A stretch of 64,000 nt of DNA from Symbiodinium natans (taxonomy: Eukaryota > Sar > Dinophyceae > Suessiales > Symbiodiniaceae): the NCBI GenBank assembly GCA_905221605.1, contig CAJNDS010000056.1:55001-119000 (forward strand), in the 5' to 3' direction. Under the pieces are notes generated by a model, which worked only from the letters and a program-made list of their open reading frames with translations, searched no databases and was not told the DNA's origin. The position numbers were made by a program, and so were the translations under genes. Positions 13,701 through 27,400 of the stretch are shown piece by piece. Positions within the stretch are counted from its first letter, which is position 1. Each line of letters opens with the position of its first letter.

Positions 13701-15528
13701 CCAAAGAGAGAGCTGAAAGTCGCAGCTAGGCACTCTCAATACTCAATACCCTTGCATCTCCTGAGTGTCGAAGTTCTGAACCTTTCCCTCCCAGGAGGTC
13801 ATGGCGAAGGGTCTCGCCGACCGTGGCTTTGTGAGGTTGGTGCTGCTCGTCTGAGCTCGTCTGAGGTCTCATAGGGGGGGATGAGACACGATGGCTGTTT
13901 GGAGACTTTCAACACGGCTCCAAACCTGTCCAGGACTTGGGATTGACCGTTTTGTGTTCGGGCAGCACAGCCAGCACTGTAGATGCGGCTCGTGACATTG
14001 GGATGTGGGGGATGTAGGGTAACGTCCATCCGCGGCAAATGGCAAGGTGCGGCTTCACCATGGCACTGCCCATGTTTCCGATGAGATAAGCACTGAAACA
14101 CTGAAACCGCAACTGGAATCGAACCCCGGACTCCTTCAATCCATGTGGACACCATGGCGATAGGGCGTAAAGAGGGAGAAGGATAATTAAAGTGGTGAGA
14201 TTTTAGGGTGAGCAGAGGGGGTGTGCGCCTCAATGCCGATTATAGAAACAAACGCCTTTAACCAAAGCGCCTTACTCAAGGAACTTAGTCCACTTGGGCC
14301 ACGAGAGCGGCAGCCAACCTGAATGTGGGGCTTTGTATTCGGTTCACATGCTGTTGGGGAGGCAGGGCTCTGGCGTTTTAAGGGCTTGCTTGCAGCGGTT
14401 CAGGCCTTCAGGAGTCTTCAGTGATATTGCTTGCGATTTTATTCCGCACGAAGTGCTCGTCCTTGCGTGTTTCCTTTAAGTCAGGTGTCTCCGATGAGTG
14501 CCTCTCATGTCAAAGAGTTCCTGAGGTGGGGGTTGCAAGGTTCGCGGCCAGGCCCCGGTATCCTTGCTCCAAATTCTTGAGGACCAATGTTTCCTATTCT
14601 CATCTACCCGAAGTCCTTAAACCTTACACGCAAAGCCTTAGAGACCCGTCCAAGGATTCAACGCCGGGGAGGACTTAGCTGCGGGCCTGGACGCCGCAGA
14701 GCGCCGCAAAGTCTTCGGCCGTCTCGGCTGCTTGGGGGAAAAATTGTTGCGGGCCTGAAAAACAACTCTGACGGGGTGGTCGTTTGGGGTTTTGGCCCGT
14801 GCATGACTCGTGAGTGCCGGGTTCGCGGGCACATGTTCCCATCCCCAAGTAAGCTCTCCGGGGGTATTGTTCCTACAAAGACGGCGGCTCTGAACACGCC
14901 CTTCTGGGTGCTACGTCGGATCCAGGCCACAACATGCACTGTAAGTGTAGGCATAAAGCAGCATCAAGAATCACGGCACTGCGTTGGGATAAACGGGTAA
15001 GGTCGAGAGCAAGGGTTCGTGGCAGACTCCGACACTCCGACACCTACCTTGAGCAGCATCGTCACTGAAGAAAGATGGACCAACGACCCTTCAGAACATC
15101 CTTCAGAAGGTCGCGACCAACAAAACTCCTGCCCTCTTCCGCCCCCTTTCCCCCGCATTCCTCCCCCAACAGAGAAGAAAGCCAAAATTGACAGCAAGGC
15201 GACGTATACCTCTGCATCGAGGGTGGCCCGGGTGTGGCGGAAGAGGCAAACATGGCCTTCGAGAACGGTGCCGCAGATGACACACAAGCTCTTTCCTTTT
15301 TAGCTATATAGGCTATGCCAGGGTCGCCACACTAGGTAGGCGGAAGAACATGCCGATCTTGACAATTCACGGGACTTAGGCCGGGGCGTGTGTTAAAGGT
15401 TTGCAGTCAGGGCACTTTCGCTTTTCAGGCAGCCAGAAACAAGCAGCCTTGGCAACAGAATCCTGTGGGTACACAGGGTTATAGTGAGTGCCGCGACGAT
15501 TGTCGCCTGCCAGACGGCCGGTACAGGT

Positions 15529-15617
15529 GGAGAGAGAGAGAGCGAGAGAGAGGGCGGATGGAGAGATAGAGAGATAGATAGAGAGAGGCAGAGAGATGGA
15601 GAGAGGGAGAGAGAAAG
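15529..15617. repeat. GAGA/GATA microsatellite
   Basis: Purine-rich simple repeat of GA dinucleotides mixed with GATA and GGAGA units. The opposite strand reads as Ser/Leu repeats and is not a credible gene. Confidence 0.9.
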
Positions 15618-16801
15618 GCAAGGCGAGACACACCCTATAGGGGGGCGGCTCCTCTGGGAGCTAAGCATGCAGGAAGGAAGAAGGACAAGATCTTCAGTCA
15701 CGTTCAGTCAATAAGTCAGACTATTGTCCGGAGCTCGACAACCTGATGCTGAGCCCAATCAATGATCCCATGGCCCAAGGCGCCTTTGTGTTGCCGATAC
15801 CGTCCACGGGCGGAGCATCCAGCGGTGCTTTCAACTTTCCGCAGGCCCAGCAGAACGCTGACGGCTGCAAGTCCCCAAACCCCACAAGGTTGGATTCGGG
15901 GGTGCTCTAGAGAGAAAGAGCATCACAAGACTCTCCATCCGTGCGGAGGGGTCCCGGAAACATGTTCGCCCTGGGACTTCGTGAGGCGGCGCTGGAGCGG
16001 CCGAGGTGGGCGTTCAGGGTTATCTTGGGGGTTCGGGCCCTTTGGTTCCCTTTAGGGTTGTTTCCTTTTGTTTTGCTTGTTGGGGGTTCGGTCATTAGGC
16101 GGCGGCATCTGTGGAATTTCCTCACACAGACCTCCATATGTGGATCCGCGCTCCTCATGACCCTCCCTCCAGCCAACATTTGCATATGGCGACGGCCAAG
16201 CAGCGGGATGTGGGAACCGCTGAATTGGCGCTGCCAGCCTTTCTGTGGCCATCGAGTTTTGGACTCACCCTTTGCTGCACTTGCTGCAGCAAAGGCTTGC
16301 TGCGAGACGATCTTGCATCGCGGGCACGACCTCATGACCCGTAGGGGTCACCTTCCGTGGGATGCATGGCTACTGGGTACGTCGCTATGTAGATTATGAT
16401 AGATGATGGCTTGTGCATTGTTTCCTGTGAAAGTAGGACCAAGTAAGACCCACGGCAGGTCAACGTTAGCATCAGAAATTCTCACGTTTCGCCCACTGCC
16501 ATGTGATGGTGCATCCCCAAGCCTCTTCAAGCCCTATCCCGGCCCCATTCGTGCAGGTGCGTCTCACCTGAGGAGTGGGCTTCTTTCAGCACGGATGGCC
16601 ACCCGGAAGAGGTGGCGTCCACTGTCGCCACCTCCTCAGCCGAGTTTCTTGCTTTTAGGGCACGAGTGGCTCATGGTGTGAAAGAGGCGGCAAAGGGGGG
16701 CTTAAATAGGGCTCGAAGTCTACATGCATGCGAGCAAACCTTGAGGCTTTACACTAGACTCCACAAAGGCTTGCTGTTTTTGATTGGAAAGTTCATTTCT
16801 T

Positions 16802-16824
16802 GGGGGGGGGGGGGGGGGGGGGGG
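16802..16824. repeat. long G homopolymer
   Basis: Twenty-three consecutive G, followed a few bases later by another G6 run. Candidate G-quadruplex or assembly artefact. Confidence 0.9.
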
Positions 16825-19800
16825 CTTGTGGGGGGTTACCGGAATTTCTGGGCTTAGGGTGGTGGAAGCAGTGTCAACATCTTGAGAGGAAATCTTCGAA
16901 CAGACGAACTCACTCATTGGAAATCAAGAAGCAGGGCGCTTTTGGGATTCGGGGTTTGGGTTCAAGGGGTCAAGACCTTGGAGGCAGCTAGCCCACAGAT
17001 TTGCCAAGGTGAAGGTCCTCAGCCGATATTTGGAGGAAGAGGCCATGTTGCCCTCGTTTAAGGTTGAAATTTCATTTTGGAGGTTGGGGTCTGGTGGCGC
17101 AGAGAAATTTCTGTGGCGGAGCCACAGCTTTCTTCTTGGGAGCTCCGGATGGCGCCTGTTTGTGATCAAGGACCATGAAGCTGGCTGGAGCATGCCGTGT
17201 GTCCACTCCCCGCTTGGTCGTGTTGTCTCTGTTTGAGACTCATTTTCCAGCAGCATCCTGAAGGATTTCAGGAGGGGGCGAGTCGAGCCAGCACAGGGTT
17301 TTGAGCCTGCGGAGTCGGCCGAAGGGGGGGCACCGTTGCGTTGGGCGGACCTGGTTACACTTCGGCGTGCCGCTTCTGACTTTCCGACGTGTAAGCACTC
17401 TCACTCCGAAAAGACCCTTTGCTCAGCTGCCTGGTGCACTTCGTGATTTGCACATGCCTCATTCATCTGGTGCTGTGTCCTTACTTGCCATCTTGCAAGG
17501 CCCCCCTCCTTCCCTCGTGAATTTGAAGGAGGAAAACCTGCATTTCCTCAATATTTCAGTTCCGCCCACACCCTCACAACAGTCATGTCTCCCGGAAAAA
17601 TCAGCCCTCCTTGGCCATCGCACCCCAAACAGCACTGACCTTCTACTCGGGCGGCCGTGAAGCCAAAATGCCCTCAAGCCCCTTCCCGAAGGGCCCGACT
17701 CCTTCAACACTGAGACTTGCTGAACTTGACGGACCGAAGCCCTAAAGCCCTCAAAGGCGTTAAGAATTCAAGAAGCCCGAGCCGCCATGGTAGGCCAAGA
17801 AGTCCGGCGAGCTTCTCAAAGGTCGGGGCCCGGAATCGGATTCGTAGGGTTCAATCGGTTTAAGGGATTCGGCTTTGGCCTCTTCAGACAGGTGCTTCAG
17901 TACAAGTTTGGGGGGGGGGATCGCTTTAGCAGGGGCTGCCCTCTCTCGTCTTGTGCTACTCCGTCCGAGCCCTGCCTCCCTCCTGGAACCCCGCAACTCA
18001 AAGCCCCTTAGCAGCCTCAACAGCATTCAGCCATATGATCGCTTGCCCCGACTTCCACAATTCCACTTCGCTTCCGGTGTGGTTTCGCAGAAAGCAAGTG
18101 GGTCATGACATAATGACGGTGAGTTGACGCCCAGGTGCTTCAAACGAGGAGATCACATCGGTGCCTCGGGGTGTTCAGAAGGGTCAGGGGAATGATGGTT
18201 TTGGCTCTCCGGGATCTTGAGAAAAAACCGAGGCGGAGAAGGTTTGTGAGGGCTCTGAAGCATCCCCTCAGCCTTCGCCTTCGGAGTAGGTTCTCAAGCC
18301 CTGAGCCAGCAATCCAACAAAGTCCCCCCCAAAAAAGTCCCCAAAGCCTTCCAGACCCAGGCGCGGGGACATTCCATCGTATCCTGCTGAGCTGGGCCTT
18401 GGCCCCCTTTTAACCGCCTTTTACTGCAACGCCTCAGACTGGACCTTGCGATGTGTTAGGAAGAGTTTAGGGTAAGTGCATCTGGAAGCTTCTGGCCTAG
18501 AGCCTCTAAAGGCTCCCCCTCCCAACCCCGAGACCTGCAGAACCCTCTCCTGGCTCTACAAGCCCGGTGTCTCCGAGTCTGGGGTTCGACCTTCCCTGCG
18601 TGTTCGGATGCCTTGCCTTGAACAGCGCCGTAAAAGCGCGTTCGCTCTGAGTGGCGCGGATTCGCTCTACCACGTCCTTGCTGCTGAGAAGGTGCGAACA
18701 CGGCATCCGCTCTTGCAAAAATGGCTCTTGCAAGACATGTTATGGTCACTCAAGTCAGGGAAGTGCTACAGGGGGGCTTTCTGAGTACTGTAGTCGAAGC
18801 ATAGTACGGTCACAGCCTGCAGCAGCGTACTTGACGCCAGAATCTGCTGAAGCAGGCACGTTCGTTGTAGCTTCTGCGTCTGTGAAGTTCATCTGTCATG
18901 ATGGACTAGAGGTTGGTTTCCCTCCTTCCATACTGCTTGCCGGGGCCTGCTCTTCATGAATGGGGATTCTGGCAACGGTGTGACTATTAAAGTGATTGTT
19001 GGGAAGTGTGTCATGGACAGGGCTGCCTCCAAAACTAAAGCCTCATGGCCTCAGGAACTTAAAATGGTTTCGGCAAAAGGTTTTAATTGTGAACCCTTGC
19101 GCCCACCCTCTCTTCACAGCCCGGGCGGCCCAGGCCACGAGACGTGCATGTCGGGGTCCAAGCGTCGCACCTCGGAGTTTCCAGTCCGCATGGTCGGGTT
19201 GCAGATACGGCAAGCGACCGCGGGTCGAGGAACAAGACGCCGGAGAGGAAACGCCCTGTAAACCTGAAACCTTGAAACCCGCAGTGTAAGTGAGCTTGGG
19301 GGCCGAAGAAAGCTTGCTGGAGGACGCCCGAAGCCCTGTTTGCATTCAATTAGCAGTAACGGCTTGCAGTGTCAGCAAGCTGTGCAAAGCCTTCGGTGCA
19401 CTTGTTTTCTGTGCTCGTGTGCTCGCTGCCACTTTGAGCCTTGGCTCTCAGGACTCAGGATGGCAGCACAGAGAGGGTTTGTTTGAAGTTTGTTGACTGC
19501 CAGCAGCCCCGGAAGGTTTCAGCAGTCCTACCGCGTTTCGGGTTTTTGGGGGGCTTCGGATTCGGAGAGAGGGGTTGTAGTTTTAAGGGGGCACGCTGAG
19601 AATCCAGACACCCGAGCTCCCAACCATTTCCGAGGTTTTCGACTCCGCAGGCAGACTGGCTCGAATGCACTCCCTCATGCAAGGGCGGTTTCAACACAGT
19701 TTGGCGGGAGACTGGCCGCTTCGCAGCAAGCCGATGGAAGTGGCGAGATCCCAATGGAACCAAACCCCACTCTCTCGTCCTGCCCTACCCCAAGAAGAGG

Positions 19801-20652
19801 CTCCGCAAAATCCTGAAACTCCAAAGCGTGAACCAAAGGCGGCATGATGCAGGGACACGGCTTCAGGGTATTGGGCACGCATCAGCATCAGGATCACAGG
19901 GCTAGCACTCCAAGGATCAGAATCAGAGTTTCGGGAGGGATGCTGATGGGTACAGGGTCTCTATCTTTGGGTCCATTTTGCCCGTTTGTTCAAGGTAGGT
20001 GCTCAAGGAAGAGATTTGGAAAGACGGTTGAACTGCAGCGAAAACCCAAACGTTGGGTATTCACCATCCTGGCTCCGGTGTGTCTGCCAGCATCCAGTAG
20101 CCAAGCCAATCTGTTTGGCACCTCGCAGACTCATACTCGGTCTTATTTAGGATAGAAATCGGTGCTTGAATTTGCATCCAGCCCTGCAACATAGCACTTT
20201 GAGCCTGACAATCTCTGACACACCATCCCAGCGGGCCTAGGTGCTGATGGTCTCCACGATGCCGCCCATGGAGACGCCGGAGCCTTCTTTCCACATGTCT
20301 TGTGTTGGGCCAACCCGAAACCAGTGAAAGGATGTTGCATTGTGGATGTTGAATGATACAGCCTTAAGGTGCTGAGTTCCCTTTCGCTGCGACTGTACAT
20401 AAAATAATTAGAATCCTTTTTTGATCTCTGTTCAACCACCGCAACTTGGTGCTCACATGCTCCATGGAAGGGACATGGTGAGGAAGACCTGTATTTTGCA
20501 TTTGAGTTCTTCACAATAGTACAGCATTTTTTGCTCAGTCTCGTGGCACACGTGAACACCAGGTTGGTGCCTTTCTGACGAGCACCAATGCATTTGGAGC
20601 GTTTTGGAGTCATTGCATGTGCAAGTACGTGTTCTGCCCGAATCGCTCGGGA

Positions 20653-20793
20653 ATGACAGAGAAGAGGGATGTCTCCGGGACGTCGACATTCTTCAGGCCC
20701 GTCGAGCAGCGGCGACGCGAGGAGGCGGCGATCCGTGAGCAGCTGGCTCAGGAGCCGGGGGACCCAGAAACTGAAGGACCCATGGAGTTCGAG
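20653..20793 (+). CDS. possible exon, charged helical protein
   Basis: An ATG-led open stretch of about 47 codons with strongly protein-like, helix-favouring composition (VEQRRREEAAIREQLAQEPG) and GC-rich third positions. Downstream residues in the same frame become atypical after about 20800, and a GAG|GTGCAG sequence near 20794 could be a splice donor. No domain recognised. This is inference from composition only. Confidence 0.25.
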
Positions 20794-21508
20794 GTGCAGC
20801 TTATAGGGCCATGCGGAACTTCAGGGATTGGAACCCAATACGGAACCCCGGGGAGAGCTTTCGGTTCAGTGGGATTGCCAATTCACGTCACCCACCGGCC
20901 AAGGTATTCGGGGCCCCACAAGCACAGCGTAGGCGCCGATCATTCGTTTGTCCACCTTTTTTTTTGGGAAGGCAGCTCGATTGTGCTCTTTAAGGATTGC
21001 AGAGCGGGGCTTCGGGTGCCGGATCGAAGGAATTCGGAGGATTGCGGGGAAGTTTGAGGCATAAAGTGGGCGAGGAATTGTGGGGCAACTAGCTTGTTTT
21101 CTGGGTGCTACCGGGAAGGGCTGATGTTTGGGGATACTGTTTGACGTTTGGGCTTCAGGCTAGGGGCCTGTTCCCCTCTAGCAGCCTCAGCTTCTGAAAC
21201 TCTGCAATGTGCCTGCTCTCCCAGATTCGCCCGAGGCCCCGAAAATCAACATCAACCCCTTTCGCCTGGCATGCGGCGACAGGTGAGCACTTGGACAACG
21301 AGGGCGCGGAAACCCACCATCCGGGACTTTGACGGGATGGTTTGGGTTTTGCAAATCTCAGCGCCCCCACCCTGCTGAGAAAAAGACGCACAATTTTGGA
21401 GGGTTTGACGGAGATGTTGCGCCTTCGAGGCGCTGAATTCACTAAATTCCCTAAGCTCCCTAAATCCTTGCTCCAGGATATCAAGCAAAGCACCCCAAAA
21501 AGGAATAT

Positions 21509-21564
21509 TCTAAACCCTAAACCCTAAACCCTAAACCCTAAACCCTAAACCCTAAACTCTAAAT
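21509..21564 (-). repeat. interstitial telomere-type repeat (CCCTAAA)n
   Basis: About eight CCCTAAA units, nearly perfect until the last two. Confidence 0.9.
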
Positions 21565-21685
21565 CGAAAGCTCCTTTCTTAGGCACCGTGGAGCGCATCT
21601 ACGGAGGCCAAACGTCAGACCGGCCCCAGGAGAGCCAAAAGCTATTTCTGTAAAGTGCGGGTGTATAGGGGTTATAGGGGTTTAA

Positions 21686-21741
21686 AGCCCTAAACCCTAA
21701 ACCCTAAACCCTAAATCTTAAACCCTAAACCCTAAACCCTA
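21686..21741 (-). repeat. interstitial telomere-type repeat (CCCTAAA)n
   Basis: About eight CCCTAAA units with one variant (AAATCTTAA). Same orientation as the array 120 bases upstream. Confidence 0.9.
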
Positions 21742-24700
21742 TTTGGTGGTGAAGGTTTCGGGCTTCCAATTCGCTCCAAAGTGTTCCAGGGAAGCTGCAA
21801 GCGGCTTCGATCTGGAAGTTCCGTAGGGCTGGAGACGCACGGGCCCGTTGTATGAAATGCTTCCGGGCTACATGGTCAATATTCGCACGAGTAGCCCGAA
21901 ATTGTCAAACCTAACCTGTCACCCTAATACTCGGAGCTCGCACGCGCGCAGTCTGAATCCTTACCCCTGGGCCATCTCCCAACCCGTTAAGAATCAACGC
22001 AAGCACCAGTTTCAACTTCAGCCTCCAGACGGTGCGAGGAGCTGAGCTTAGTTCGAGTACTCAGGCCGCTTCCCTCTGGCGGGCCTGGGGGCCCAGGGAC
22101 CCCGAAGCGAAGCTTCAAATTGCCTTGGGCGTGGTGGCTTAGGCTTAGTGCTTAGGGTTCAGGGCCGGGGGCTTGGGGTCTGAGGGTCCCAAGTCATCCT
22201 GAATCCAGAGCCCCAACCAAGGTCTGCGGAAGAGCTGGCGGTGGTTCACCGGGCACTCCGTGCGTCGTTTCCAGGAGCCAGGTTGTCGGCACCCAGTATC
22301 CGTTGCTTGGATGTCTCGGGACCTTCCGGTTCGAGTTCGGGCTCGGAGGCAATATTATTGCTGCTGGGAGGGTTTGGAACGTCCACGGTTTGGGCCTGCA
22401 GACTTTTCGGATTCTCATGAATGCCCAGTGCAAATTCGCTGAAGTGCCGTGCCAGGTACATGCCGAGGATGACACCTTGACGGTCCAGTACTCAGCTGTT
22501 TTTGGAAGGGCGCCGGGGTTGCTAGGGCCATTTCTGTATGGGATACGGGGTGAAGGAGAGCGAGACGAACACCCGAAGATTGAAAGACTTTCGACGTCCT
22601 CTGGAAGAGGTGCCAAGCGTAGGTGTGTCTGTAATTCATGTGCTCTTCTGGCCATGCCTTGTAGACCCGAGCCTTCCCAAGTGAGCTTAGAACTTAGAAT
22701 CAAATCTTACAATGTCATACGCCAACGGCGCTCCATTGGCATGGGACCCTCAAATCTCTTTTGCAGGCATGAGGCCACGTCTCCATTCTTCTGACACGCG
22801 GCGCAGCCCACTGCCCACATTGCACGCTGTCAGCCCCAAATACATCAAAGCTGATGGCCCGAGACGGCGGGGCCGTAGAGCATCCCTAGACTATATCCGA
22901 AGCTCTACCAGGTGCAGTTCCCCAGTGACCAGCACCGCCTGCGGGTACCGACGCACATGGTGATGCTGGTGCACCACTCAGGCTGTTCTGTTCAGGGATT
23001 AAGGGCTGGGAGGTTTGGTCGGGGTTTGGGTTGGGTCAGGGCACGCTGCCTGCCATTCCACTGGATCGCAAGGCTTGGGCTTAGTCTTACTTGTGTAAAG
23101 CCACTACTAAAACTCGAGCCCCAGAAGCAGGACACACTGCCCAAAGTGGCTGCACAGCGCCCAGAAAGCTCCTACTCTCACCGTTGCAGCCCTCAATGCC
23201 CTGGGGCAACCCAAGGTGCAGACGGTGACGCCGACCTACCCAAAGATCCGGCTGCAACCAGGCGCCCTGATGGTCTTGTGTCAGCTTCCCCCCAAAAGCC
23301 CCCAAAGCCCTCGAAAAAGCCTGGCAAAGGAGAACGGCTCCCAAACCGCACCCAAGTGGACCGGCCGCTGCCTGAGAACATTTGTGGGAATTTGAGATAT
23401 TTGAGGATCTCGGGATCACCTAAGGTTCATTCATGCTCACTCTATAGTTTCACTGCGAGGGCCAGCGGCATCAGCCAATTCGATTCTTGTTGCCTCACTT
23501 GCTCCACTTTGCCTCACTTGCCTCACTCGCGGTGTCGATGTCCACGCGCCCTCTAGAACTCTATAGAACTCAAAAAGTCTCTAAGGTCAGCTCTAAGAGG
23601 CCCTTAGGGCCCTATAGGGCAAAGGGGACTGAGGGATCCTGGGGAAGCTAGCAGGAAGCAAGCCTATGAAGACTCATGCAGCAGAACCTAGACAAGTATA
23701 CAAGACTTACCTCAGCACTTGCAGAGTCACGTTTAAAGTCGCACACTTTGCGGGAGCTTAGGGCCCCCTACCCTAAACCTTCAGGGTCTTGAAAACGTCC
23801 CACTCCGAGGCGTGAAGCGGAGCTGGAGGCCGCTCCCTGCAGGGGCTATTGCGGAAACCCCCCTGAGCGGCTGCAGCTTTCCCAAAACTGTAAGGCGTGT
23901 CCAGTGTGGCACTCCAAACATCTCCAAGCCTTTGTCTTGAAGACTGCTCATACACCATCTGAATCCCTCGCCTGTGTCGGGTTGTAGGCCTTAAAGTGTG
24001 CGTTGCACCTTCTGCGTGCAGGAAGAGAGAAGGCTCGTCTGCTGCTGTCTTGCGGGTGCTGTCTCCGAAACGCCTTGATTATTGAAGCGTCAGGCTGCTT
24101 TTCTATTTGGCTCCCCAAGTCCTGAACCTGACGGAGCTCGTCAGCACGCACACAATCTCTCTCACACACACAGAGACTTAGAATTCTTGCCGTTGCCAAC
24201 CCAGAAAGATATCTCGTAGCACTGAGCGTAAGTCCAGCCAGTGGTCTTTGTGGGATGCTGTTTTGGGAATCTGCATGTGCACAGGATCGGCGTACTCAGG
24301 GCGTACTCATGTGTTGAAACGCAAGTATTTTCGGCCGATGGCCCGAAGATTCCGGGTTTAGGAGCACGAACACGTAGTTGTCACTCAGCACAGAGGTATA
24401 AGCTGCATCGTGTCACAGCTCCAGGAGGTGTCCGCTCTCAGCTCCCTGAATCTCCAAGTTCCTGAATCCCGCCGCTGTTGCAGGAAGCTCGGCCTACCAC
24501 AGGGCGCAATGTTGCCCTGGCAGGAGGCGAGTCCGGTGCACGTTGCCAGTACGTAGAGGGTTGGTTTAGTTGGCATGATGGTGTAACATGGTGTAGAGCG
24601 ACTGCGTTTGATTTCAATTGGGGTGTGAGTGATGAGTCAGTGATGCAAGGGCTTGACTCGGATGCGATGCCCGCAGATCTGAGCCAGGGATTGGGTTTGG

Positions 24701-27120
24701 GGATTCTCTGGCATGTTGCCCCCGTGACGGACCTTCTTGAACCTCTTCAGGGCAGCATTCAAGAGCCCGGCACTGTGAACCCTAGCCGCGAGACCTTCCT
24801 TTCCAATTCTCCTGTCTGCAGGCAGAGCAGCTCAGCCAGGGCGAGCACAAAGGCTTGGACAAGACGGTACAGCGGACGTGCTGTTCAGCAAGCTGTGCTA
24901 AGAGCGACTTCAAACTTCAAGAATAAGAAAGACGCTGCAATGCTGGAATGCTGCAATGCTGCTGCCAGATTGCGCCGGCATGTTTGGCTTGACGTACGGG
25001 ATCTGAACGGATCTGAACCCGAAGCCCCGAAGCCCTCGCTGCGCAGATGCCGATGGAATGGTTCGGGTCGATGCCGGCTACTGGGGAATACCCGCTGGGA
25101 GCCCCAGCAACTTCTCCCGTTGGGTCCAAGTTCCCTAGACTCACAAGGGCTGCCAACCCCCATCCAAAGCCATGCGGCATTATTCAAAGATGGCTTGGTT
25201 TTCAGGCAGGAGGCTTGGCTTTGCTGATGCTGGAAGTATTGCGTGGGCTCCTTGCTGCAATGCTGAATCACACAGCTCATGGTCGGCACCTTTACCCCTC
25301 CACTTACCCGCATCCTCTTGTGGCCTGGGTGATCCTTGTCGCTGTTGGCACGTACTTCATGCTCGCCGTGTCTAATCTTCACATGCCCAGGTTCCGACCC
25401 TGGACGCGCTGAAATATCGGTCCATACCTCCCAGCCAGGCGAAGCCGCGGAACTTCAAATTGCTGCTGTTACATTTGACATGTTACATGTTTCTTATGCC
25501 TGACGATCTTAGCCCCGAACTGTTGATTTGCTGCTTCTGCTCCACACAGTCTATGGGGGTTCTCGCAATCACACGCCCAAACAGCCCTGTCTAGCTGTAC
25601 TCCAAGACCAAGCTTGAAGTGCTTTCTCTGGTGCAGAGTTTGGGTCTGAGAGGTTTACCGGCTTAGAAGGCCGTGGGGGCAGTGGGCAAGCGCTCTGATC
25701 AGCCTTCTTGGTCGGATCGAATTCAGCGCAGCCTCGTAGGTTTTGGGGTTCAGTGGGTTCTCGGGATGTAGAGTTTGGGAGTAGAGGCTTGGGGTTATGC
25801 ATTCAATCCCGCGGACAGTCCTGAAGCACCAACTGCCGCACTTCTGGTACAAAAGCAGAATAGTGGTACAAAAACGGATGTGAGGAGCATCCACTTGTGA
25901 TGCACCTCGAAAGTCATTTCGTAAAGTCGGCCTGTTTGCCCGCAGATTAGGCAGCAGAAGGTAGGGACACTGGGAATCACGTTAGTCCGTTCATGCGTGT
26001 CACGATTAGATGACGAGTCACTTGGATGCCGTATGAGAGGCCTACAAATATCTGCCTGCCAATGCAGAGTCGATGTCGTGTTGGCAGAGGGCTTACGGTG
26101 CCGCATCACTAGCTTGTGGGACCTTTCTTGATGGCTTAAGGGCTGGCCAAATATACCAAAGACTCCGCTTGAGCAAGATCCCCTGTCGTGGCCTCTGGGC
26201 CTTGCAGGTCACTGGAGAGTACGGCCGCCTGGGCCCCGCTGTGCTTGGATGAGCTTCGGCATCTGGGATCAGAGCCTGACTTTGGGGTTTCTTCAAACAG
26301 GGCTCGGCTCTTAGATCAAGGCCGTCCTGTCAACGTAGACCTGGAGAAGTCGCTATGGCGAACTCTTAAAATCTTAGCCATGTGCCACGGGTTGTGAAGT
26401 TGGAAAATTACTTGGCGTGCTTGCTTCGAAAGTGAAGGGCCAACTCGTGTTCGCATGCTGTTGCGGTTCTTTCTGGGCTTTGGGCAGAACCGGGTGCACT
26501 GTCTTCTTGGCCTGACATGCACATGGGCATCTTGTGCAAGGTCACTTCTACTCTGGGCTGCCAGGGCCTCATGCGACGTTCAGATCAAGAGGTCGGGTTT
26601 CAGTTGTACCTCGTAAATTCATGTGTTCTGTTGCATTGAGTACTGTTCCAAGCATGGTAATGTTTAGCACAATGAATCGTTCATTCCCAAAAAGTACGTA
26701 TTTATGAATGAACGGTGTCCGCTTTTATGGAGTCTGCAGGTGCATGCTACGCCCTGTCTCAAATTTTACATGCAGCTAGCTTTGACGATGGATTTCAGTG
26801 ATTCATGGGCTTCGCTGCTTATGAGGTCGTGAAACCCCGCACTCTATACCTCCAAATCTGAAAAGCCGCAGAGGGCTCTGGATGCTGCGCAGCCATTTGG
26901 GTGTTTCCCAGAACAAGGGTACCCCCTTTCTACCCCCCCCAAAAAGGAATACAATCCCCTCAAAGGAACCCCCAAAAAGGGTACCCCTATTTAAACCCCC
27001 ATATTGCTCCGACCTTCTGGTGCCCAACTTCACGAAGCTCAAGACCCAAACTCTCGAGTCTCTCGAGGTACGAGCGCCAAAAGGTGGAGGCAATGCAGGG
27101 GCCGCCTCCTCGGCATGGGC

Positions 27121-27197
27121 TTGGGTTTAGGGTTTAGGGTTTAGGGTTGAGGGTTGAGGGTTGAGGGTTGAGGGTTTAGGGTTTAGGGCTTAGGGTC
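27121..27197 (+). repeat. interstitial telomere-type repeat (TTTAGGG/TTGAGGG)n
   Basis: Ten or so units. A central block of TTGAGGG variants is flanked by TTTAGGG. Orientation is opposite to the array at 27335. Confidence 0.9.
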
Positions 27198-27334
27198 CTT
27201 GGAGCCTTGAGAATAAAGCAATGGCAAAGGTCACCTCACGGAGCTGTGGAGGGTGTTCAGTTTCAGCATCCTTTGGCAAATGGCTTCTTCTCAAAGCGGC
27301 GGCTGAGACTACCACGGAGTGCACACCCATCACC

Positions 27335-27400
27335 TTAAACCCTAAACCCTAAACCCTAAACCCTAAACCCTAAACCCTAAACCCTAAACCCTAAACCCTA
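27335..27400 (-). repeat. interstitial telomere-type repeat (CCCTAAA)n abutting LTR
   Basis: Nine near-perfect CCCTAAA units that end exactly where the 5' LTR of the copia element begins (TGCGGAG). Together with 27121-27197 it forms inverted telomere-type arrays around a 137-base spacer. Confidence 0.92.

Larger units (their letters stand above)
7900..20652. other. host DNA without recognisable gene
   Basis: Long gene-poor stretch. It contains a short tandem duplication of AAGCCTGCAGTAGCCC (about 8359-8400), a T-run/G-run junction (10757-10786), a GA-rich microsatellite (15529-15617) and a 23-base G run (16802-16824). A few exon-sized frames look mildly protein-like, for example on the minus strand near 20238-20300, where the frame ends GGIVETIST-stop. 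None could be assigned to a family. Confidence 0.5.
20800..27120. other. host DNA without recognisable gene
   Basis: Gene-poor host DNA. It contains two telomere-type arrays (21509-21564 and 21686-21741) about 120 bases apart. Open frames are short and overlap on both strands. Nothing else identifiable. Confidence 0.5.

Noticed and set aside
14098-14175. tRNA-like sequence on the minus strand: T-arm-like GGTTCGATTCC and a 5-bp stem with 7-base loop containing GTC
   Set aside because: The T-stem has a mismatch, no D-arm A-box is visible, the acceptor strand finds no partner, and position 37 would be a pyrimidine. At most a tRNA-derived SINE remnant.
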